From positions 1-9,476 of the forward strand of contig JACCXP010000246.1 in the NCBI GenBank assembly GCA_013696905.1: a stretch of 9,476 nucleotides of DNA, in the 5' to 3' direction. Of the stretch, positions 6,526-9,476 are shown in pieces. A model generated the notes under the pieces. That model worked only from the letters and a program-made list of their open reading frames with translations, was not told the origin of the DNA and did no database searches. The number at the start of each line of letters is the position of its first letter. The first letter of the stretch is position 1. The stretch is from Thermoleophilaceae bacterium. GTDB taxonomy: Bacteria > Actinomycetota > Thermoleophilia > Solirubrobacterales > Thermoleophilaceae. The translations under genes were made by a program, and so were the position numbers.

Positions 6526-6534
6526 TGCTAGCTT
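6526..6534 (+). promoter_or_regulatory. Extended -10 promoter of the flippase-like/rmlC operon
   Basis: TGC TAGCTT matches TGnTAnnnT and ends 8 nt before the GTG at 6543. It resembles the element before the antitoxin gene (GCTGCTA.CTTTC in both). It lies in the 67-bp divergent spacer (6476-6542) shared with the GT-C gene, for which no convincing promoter is visible. Confidence 0.45.
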
Positions 6535-6542
6535 TCGCCGCC

Positions 6543-7583
6543 GTGCCCGCCCCGGAGAGCCAAGCCCGCCGGGCGTCCCTCCTGCGGTGGCTCGGGTCGG
6601 CGGGGGCGGACGTCGCCTCGCTCGAGCCGGCGCACCCGGGGCTTCGGCGCGCGCTGCGAATCGGGGTGCCGGCGCTCGTGCTCGCATTCCTCGCGCTCGC
6701 GCTCGTGACGCAATGGCAGCGGCTCCCCGAGGTCGATTGGCGGCTCGAGCCCGGCTGGCTCGCGCTGTCGCTGCTCGCATTCCTCGCCTTCCAGGCGCTC
6801 CACGCGGAGACGTGGCGGCTGCTGCTGGCCGCGCTCGGAGGCGAGTTCCCCTCGCGTACCGTCGGCTGGGCCGCCTACAGCACGTCGCTGCTGGCGCGCT
6901 ACGTGCCTACCAACGCGCTGATCTTCGTCGTACGCGTGGCGCTCTCGCGGCGCGAGGGCGTCGCGCGGCGCGTGTGCCTCGTGAGCATGGTCTACGAGGG
7001 CGCGCTGGCGCTCTCGGCAGCGCTGATCGTGGGCGCCTACTTCGTGATCCGGCTGCCGGCGCTCGCCGGGGAGCCGCTGCGCCTGATCGTCCTGGTGATC
7101 CCGCTCGCCGCCCTCGCCGCCCTGCACCCGAGGGTCTTCCACCCGCTCGCGAACGCGCTCCTGCGCCGCCTCGGGCGCCACCCGCTGCCGCTGTCGCTTC
7201 GCTTCTCGCGCGTGCTCCTGTTCGGAGCGCTGTACGTGCTCAGCTTCCTCGTCGCGGGCCTCGGCGTCTACGCCCTCGCCGCGGCACTGCACCCGCTCGA
7301 GGCCTCAGGCGCCGCGCCGGCTCTCGCCGCCTACGCGATCGGCTTCACGTTCTCGGTGCTCGGGTTCTTCCTGCCGGCCGGGCTCGGAGCGCGAGAGGCA
7401 GGCCTCGCCGGCGCACTGGCACTCGCGCTCCCCCCGACCGTGGCGCTCGCCGTGGCCGTTGGCGTGCGCGTCGTGCAGACCGCGGTCGAGCTGCTCTACG
7501 CGGGCGCGACCTCCGCGCTCGCGCGCAGGGATCGCTTCCGGCGGCCGGGCTCAGGGGCGACCGCCGAGGGCACGGCTGCGTGA
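6543..7583 (+). CDS. Flippase-like membrane protein (UPF0104 / LPG-synthase transmembrane domain family)
   Basis: This 346-aa protein has a basic cytosolic N-terminus and about eight membrane segments from residue 38 on. RYVPTNALIFVVRVALSRRE (119-138) and LPAGLGAREAGLAGAL (277-292) are the two signature regions of the PF03706-type family, which includes the MprF membrane part and many proteins of glycan clusters annotated as flippase-like. It lacks the C-terminal aminoacyl-transferase domain of full MprF. Substrate movement across the membrane is a family inference. GTG at 6543 is chosen over longer in-frame starts because these would run into the divergent GT-C gene and because an extended -10 lies 8 nt upstream. 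It is coupled to rmlC by a GTGA overlap. Confidence 0.8.
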   Translation: MPAPESQARRASLLRWLGSAGADVASLEPAHPGLRRALRIGVPALVLAFLALALVTQWQRLPEVDWRLEPGWLALSLLAFLAFQALHAETWRLLLAALGGEFPSRTVGWAAYSTSLLARYVPTNALIFVVRVALSRREGVARRVCLVSMVYEGALALSAALIVGAYFVIRLPALAGEPLRLIVLVIPLAALAALHPRVFHPLANALLRRLGRHPLPLSLRFSRVLLFGALYVLSFLVAGLGVYALAAALHPLEASGAAPALAAYAIGFTFSVLGFFLPAGLGAREAGLAGALALALPPTVALAVAVGVRVVQTAVELLYAGATSALARRDRFRRPGSGATAEGTAA

Positions 7584-8131
7584 AGCCCCTCGAGACACGG
7601 CTCGAGGGGCCGATCCTCGTCGAGCCGACCGTCTTCCGTGACGAGCGCGGCTTCTTCCTCGAGAGCTACCGGCGCAGCGCGTACGCCGGGCTCGGGATCG
7701 ACGTCGAGTTCGTGCAGGACAACCACTCGCGCTCGTCGCTCGGCGTGCTGCGGGGGATGCACCTGCAGACGGGCGTCGGGCAGGCGAAGCTCGTGCGCTG
7801 CACGCTCGGCTCGATCCTCGACGTCGTCGTCGACGTGCGCCGCGACTCGCCGACCTTCGGTCAGTGGGAGGGACACCAGCTCGACGAGGACAACCTGCGC
7901 CAGCTCTTCGTGCCGGTCGGCTTCGCGCACGGCTTCTGCGTCACGAGCGCGCGCGCCGACGTGCTCTACAAGACCTCCTCCTACTACGACCCGAGCGTCG
8001 AGATGGCGATCGCCTACGACGATCCGGAGGTGGGGATCGAGTGGCCGCGTGGGATCGAGCTCGTGCCGTCGGCGAAGGATGCGCAGGCGCCGCGGTTGGG
8101 TGAGGTGGCGGAGCGGCTGGTGTTTGCCTGA
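7580..8131 (+). CDS. rmlC: dTDP-4-dehydrorhamnose 3,5-epimerase (RmlC/RfbC)
   Basis: This 183-aa cupin-fold epimerase turns dTDP-4-keto-6-deoxyglucose into dTDP-4-keto-L-rhamnose, step three of dTDP-L-rhamnose synthesis. Conserved blocks are EPTVFRDERGFFLESY (15-30), FVQDNHSRSSLGVLRGMHLQ (44-63) with catalytic His61, QAKLVRC (68-74), DVVVDVRRDSPTFG (81-94), VPVGFAHGF (111-119), YKTSSYYDP (130-138) with the catalytic Tyr130, and SAKD (164-167), where Asp167 is the likely partner of His61. The usual HYQ reads HLQ here, and the usual Pro-rich turn after it is TGVG. Start GTG overlaps the previous TGA. RmlA, RmlB and RmlD are not in the window. No sign of damage. Confidence 0.92.
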   Translation: MKPLETRLEGPILVEPTVFRDERGFFLESYRRSAYAGLGIDVEFVQDNHSRSSLGVLRGMHLQTGVGQAKLVRCTLGSILDVVVDVRRDSPTFGQWEGHQLDEDNLRQLFVPVGFAHGFCVTSARADVLYKTSSYYDPSVEMAIAYDDPEVGIEWPRGIELVPSAKDAQAPRLGEVAERLVFA

Positions 8132-8146
8132 TCGGCGCGATCAGGC
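8126..8146. terminator. Perfect 9-bp hairpin spanning both convergent stop codons (candidate bidirectional terminator)
   Basis: GCCTGATCG (8126-8134) and CGATCAGGC (8138-8146) are exact inverted complements around a 3-nt GCG loop. The rmlC TGA (8129-8131) lies in the left arm and the VapC stop (8141-8143) in the right arm. The stem would form in either transcript. No T-tract follows on either side, so it would act as a U-less stem or simply protect the 3' ends. That type is common in GC-rich actinobacteria. Confidence 0.5.
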
Positions 8147-8554
8147 GCCGGGGCTGAAAGACCTAAGGCCCGTGAGCCGCGCGGCCGCGGCTTGGCGCTC
8201 GTCGTAGGTGACGAAAGCATCGAGTGGCGACAGGTCGACCGCCGCGGCGACGTGGATCGCATCCAGCGCCCGCAGGGCAGGCTCCGCGAGCGCGCCCGCG
8301 CGCGCCAGCAGGCCGCGACCGAGCGGGAGCAGCGCCAGTGCCTCGAGCGTCTCACCAGCGCGCGCGATGAGAGCGTCAAGCGGCAGCGCGGGCATGCGCG
8401 CGGCGGCGCGACGTATCGCGCGTGGCACCTCGGTCAGCACGAGATCACACGAGACGAGGTCGGCACCCTCGACGAAGTTCCGCAGCGCTTCGCTCTCAGG
8501 CTCTTCTCTGATCAGCTTGACGAGTGCGGAGGCATCCGCGTAGAACAGCGCCAA
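8141..8554 (-). CDS. vapC: PIN-domain ribonuclease toxin (VapC-like)
   Basis: This 137-aa protein has the acidic residues of the PIN-domain nuclease: Asp7 in FYADASALVKL, Glu42 in LTEVPRA, Asp98 in RALDAIHVAAA and Asp118 in VTYDERQ. VapC toxins cut specific RNAs (often tRNA or rRNA) with Mg2+ and are held inactive by the antitoxin encoded just upstream. The reading frame begins at TTG (8554), 1 nt after the antitoxin TGA. No ATG or GTG is in frame before the essential Asp7, so TTG is the likely start, translated by coupling. All four catalytic acids are present, so the toxin appears intact. Confidence 0.88.
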   Translation of the reverse strand: MALFYADASALVKLIREEPESEALRNFVEGADLVSCDLVLTEVPRAIRRAAARMPALPLDALIARAGETLEALALLPLGRGLLARAGALAEPALRALDAIHVAAAVDLSPLDAFVTYDERQAAAARLTGLRSFSPGA

Positions 8555-8555
8555 G

Positions 8556-8828
8556 TCACCGCTCGCCGCGGACGTCGTCGAGCGCGCGGGTCAGGGCGTA
8601 CGGGTCCCCCTCGAGCACGAGCGGCTCGGGCAGCCCGCGACGGCCAGGCCGCGAGACTCGTCCCTCGGCGATCAGGCGATCGAGCGCGGCGCCCGTGGTC
8701 GACGGTGGACCCAGTTCGGCCACGGGTCGGTTGCGGTCGGTCACGACGAGCCGCTCGCCCCGCTCGACGCGCCGCAAGTAGCGGCTGAGGTTCTGGCGCA
8801 GCTCGGCGACCCCGACGAGATGGCTCAT
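8556..8828 (-). CDS. Phd/YefM-family antitoxin
   Basis: This 90-aa protein has an N-terminal Phd/YefM DNA-binding domain: VGVAELRQNLSRYLRRVERG (5-24), then the strand ERLVVTDRNRPVAELGP (25-41). The C-terminal half is Arg/Pro-rich and probably unstructured, and would wrap the PIN toxin, ending DPYALTRALDDVRGER. Phd-type antitoxins bind palindromes at their own promoter. The start ATG at 8828 (MSHLVG) is preferred over the ATG at 8834 because the -10 TACTTT ends 7 nt before it. It is followed directly by the toxin gene. The Phd-with-PIN pairing is common in actinobacteria. Confidence 0.87.
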   Translation of the reverse strand: MSHLVGVAELRQNLSRYLRRVERGERLVVTDRNRPVAELGPPSTTGAALDRLIAEGRVSRPGRRGLPEPLVLEGDPYALTRALDDVRGER

Positions 8829-8835
8829 GTACATG
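8826..8835. promoter_or_regulatory. 10-bp palindrome at the antitoxin start (candidate operator)
   Basis: CATGTACATG is a perfect palindrome lying between the -10 element and the antitoxin start codon, and including that codon. An antitoxin dimer or antitoxin-toxin complex bound here would block transcription start, as expected for autoregulation of Phd-type modules. Two ATG codons are part of the palindrome, so some of its symmetry may be chance. Confidence 0.35.
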
Positions 8836-8844
8836 AAAGTAGCA
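8836..8844 (-). promoter_or_regulatory. Extended -10 promoter of the antitoxin-toxin operon
   Basis: On the minus strand TGC TACTTT matches TGnTAnnnT and ends 7 nt before the ATG at 8828, which predicts a leaderless or 1-nt-leader mRNA. No convincing -35 is seen at 16-19 nt upstream. Confidence 0.5.
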
Positions 8845-8882
8845 GCCCGGGTCGCGCTTGAGGTCGGCCAGAGCGCGGGGTC

Positions 8883-9395
8883 CTAGGAGAAGGTCGGGGG
8901 GACCCAGCGCCGCTCTCGGATGACGGAGAGCTCGCCTATGTCGGCCAGGTCCTTCGGCCGGGCGCTTGCGCGCTTCATGGCGATCAGGTCCTCAAGCGAC
9001 GCGACGAGCACGAACGCGCCACCGATGTCATAGCGCTCCGCCCTCGCACGCAGCTCGCCGTAAGGTGGCGCGCCCGTCGGCGCCGCGAGCGCGTCGAGCC
9101 TTCCCTTCGATGTCTCGAGCGTGAGCATCATGCTGCGGCTGAGCGTGTGGGCGTCCGGGACGAACGGCACGTCCTCGCCGACGCCGGCGAGCCTCGCGTC
9201 GAGCGCGACGAGCGCCGCCCCCAGCGCATCGAGGTTGCCCGCGTCGGTGGCGAAGCAGACGTCGAGGTCCTGGGTGACCCGCGGAGATCCGTGCAGCACG
9301 GCCGCGATGCCGCCGATGACGACGAAATCCACACCGCGAGCCAGCAGCTCGCGCAGCAGCCCAGGCGTGTCGGTGCTACCGAAGCGGGTCGACAC
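8883..9395 (-). CDS. MNT/AbiEii-like nucleotidyltransferase-fold protein
   Basis: This 170-aa protein has the pol-beta nucleotidyltransferase signature VVIGGIAAVLHGSPRVTQDLDVCF (25-48). Gly-Gly at 28-29, Gly-Ser at 36-37 and the metal-binding Asp43-x-Asp45 are all present, and Asp101 in KGRLDAL fits the third acid. The C-terminal SLEDLIAMKRASARPKDLADIGEL (133-156) is the usual end of this group. Relatives are found as toxins or antitoxins of type IV (AbiE) and MNT-HEPN modules and as orphan genes. No HEPN gene is next to it, so a toxin-antitoxin role is unproven. Start GTG at 9395 overlaps the stop of an upstream minus-strand frame by 20 bp. The frame upstream of the GTG is closed by a TGA near the window edge. 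Confidence 0.75.
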   Translation of the reverse strand: MSTRFGSTDTPGLLRELLARGVDFVVIGGIAAVLHGSPRVTQDLDVCFATDAGNLDALGAALVALDARLAGVGEDVPFVPDAHTLSRSMMLTLETSKGRLDALAAPTGAPPYGELRARAERYDIGGAFVLVASLEDLIAMKRASARPKDLADIGELSVIRERRWVPPTFS

Positions 9396-9476
9396 GCCGC
9401 GCGCTCGCGAGCAGCCGACCGAGATCGCGTGCGCTGTGCTCGTGGCTGCGCAAGCGCTGCGCCGGCGTCATCGCCA
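9376..9476 (-). CDS. Tail of a small upstream reading frame, partial at the right edge
   Basis: On the minus strand an open frame enters from the right edge and ends at TAG (9376-9378), 20 bp inside the nucleotidyltransferase gene. From an internal ATG (9471) it reads MTPAQRLRSHEHSARDLGRL and then 11 more residues, charged and helical. It is either a 31-aa ORF or the C-terminus of a longer protein. The overlap with the next start suggests a coupled partner of the nucleotidyltransferase. The evidence is short, and I do not recognise the family. Confidence 0.35.
   Translation of the reverse strand, partial: AMTPAQRLRSHEHSARDLGRLLASARRVDPLR

Noticed and set aside
6312..6542. Longer N-terminus for the flippase-like protein
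   Set aside because: It would overlap the divergent GT-C gene by over 160 bp and consists of Ser/Arg-rich shadow sequence. The promoter at 6526-6534 favours GTG at 6543.
6528..7292. Minus-strand charged frame of 254 codons opposite the flippase-like gene
   Set aside because: It has the same antisense composition effect. The plus strand shows a recognised membrane family with signature motifs.
8878..8905. 6-bp inverted repeat GGGTCC/GGACCC around the end of the nucleotidyltransferase gene as a terminator
   Set aside because: It has short arms, a 16-nt loop partly inside the coding region, and no T-tract. This is likely by chance in GC-rich DNA.

Overview
The window is very GC-rich bacterial DNA with tightly packed genes, many GTG starts (and one TTG) and 4-bp start/stop overlaps. 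Several promoters sit only 7-9 nt in front of the start codon, which suggests leaderless transcripts. Together these fit a high-GC actinobacterium, possibly of the Thermoleophilia/Solirubrobacterales type. That placement is an inference, because the window holds no phylogenetic marker gene.

Layout. (1) 1-213, minus: the N-terminal part of a ribbon-helix-helix antitoxin-like protein that runs off the left edge. (2) 214-423: a 210-bp gap with a 16-bp imperfect inverted repeat. (3) 424-1002, minus: an unrecognised helical protein, divergent from (4) a five-gene plus-strand operon at 1025-5027. That operon encodes a polyprenyl-phosphate sugar synthase-like GT2, a SAM methyltransferase, a WbqC-family protein, a small DMT/SMR-type membrane protein and the dTDP-4-amino-4,6-dideoxygalactose transaminase WecE. 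(5) 5024-6475, minus: a GT-C (GT39/ArnT-like) integral-membrane glycosyltransferase whose stop codon overlaps that of wecE. (6) 6543-8131, plus: a flippase-like (UPF0104/LPG-synthase TM) protein translationally coupled to RmlC. (7) 8141-8828, minus: a Phd/YefM antitoxin and a PIN-domain VapC toxin. (8) 8883-9395, minus: a MNT/AbiEii-like nucleotidyltransferase, preceded by the tail of another small reading frame at the right edge.

How the genes may work together. The centre looks like a cell-envelope sugar-decoration locus. WecE would make a 4-amino-6-deoxy sugar on dTDP, and the methyltransferase and WbqC protein may tailor it. The GT2 would load it onto a polyprenyl phosphate, the small DMT protein may help flip it, and the GT-C enzyme would transfer it outside the membrane. 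This is the same logic as the Arn pathway of Gram-negatives or PpgS/Rv3632/Rv3779 of mycobacteria. RmlC would send the same dTDP-4-keto-6-deoxyglucose precursor toward L-rhamnose. The flanks carry toxin-antitoxin-type genes, so the locus may lie in an accessory region. No RNA gene, insertion sequence, CRISPR array or replication origin was seen.
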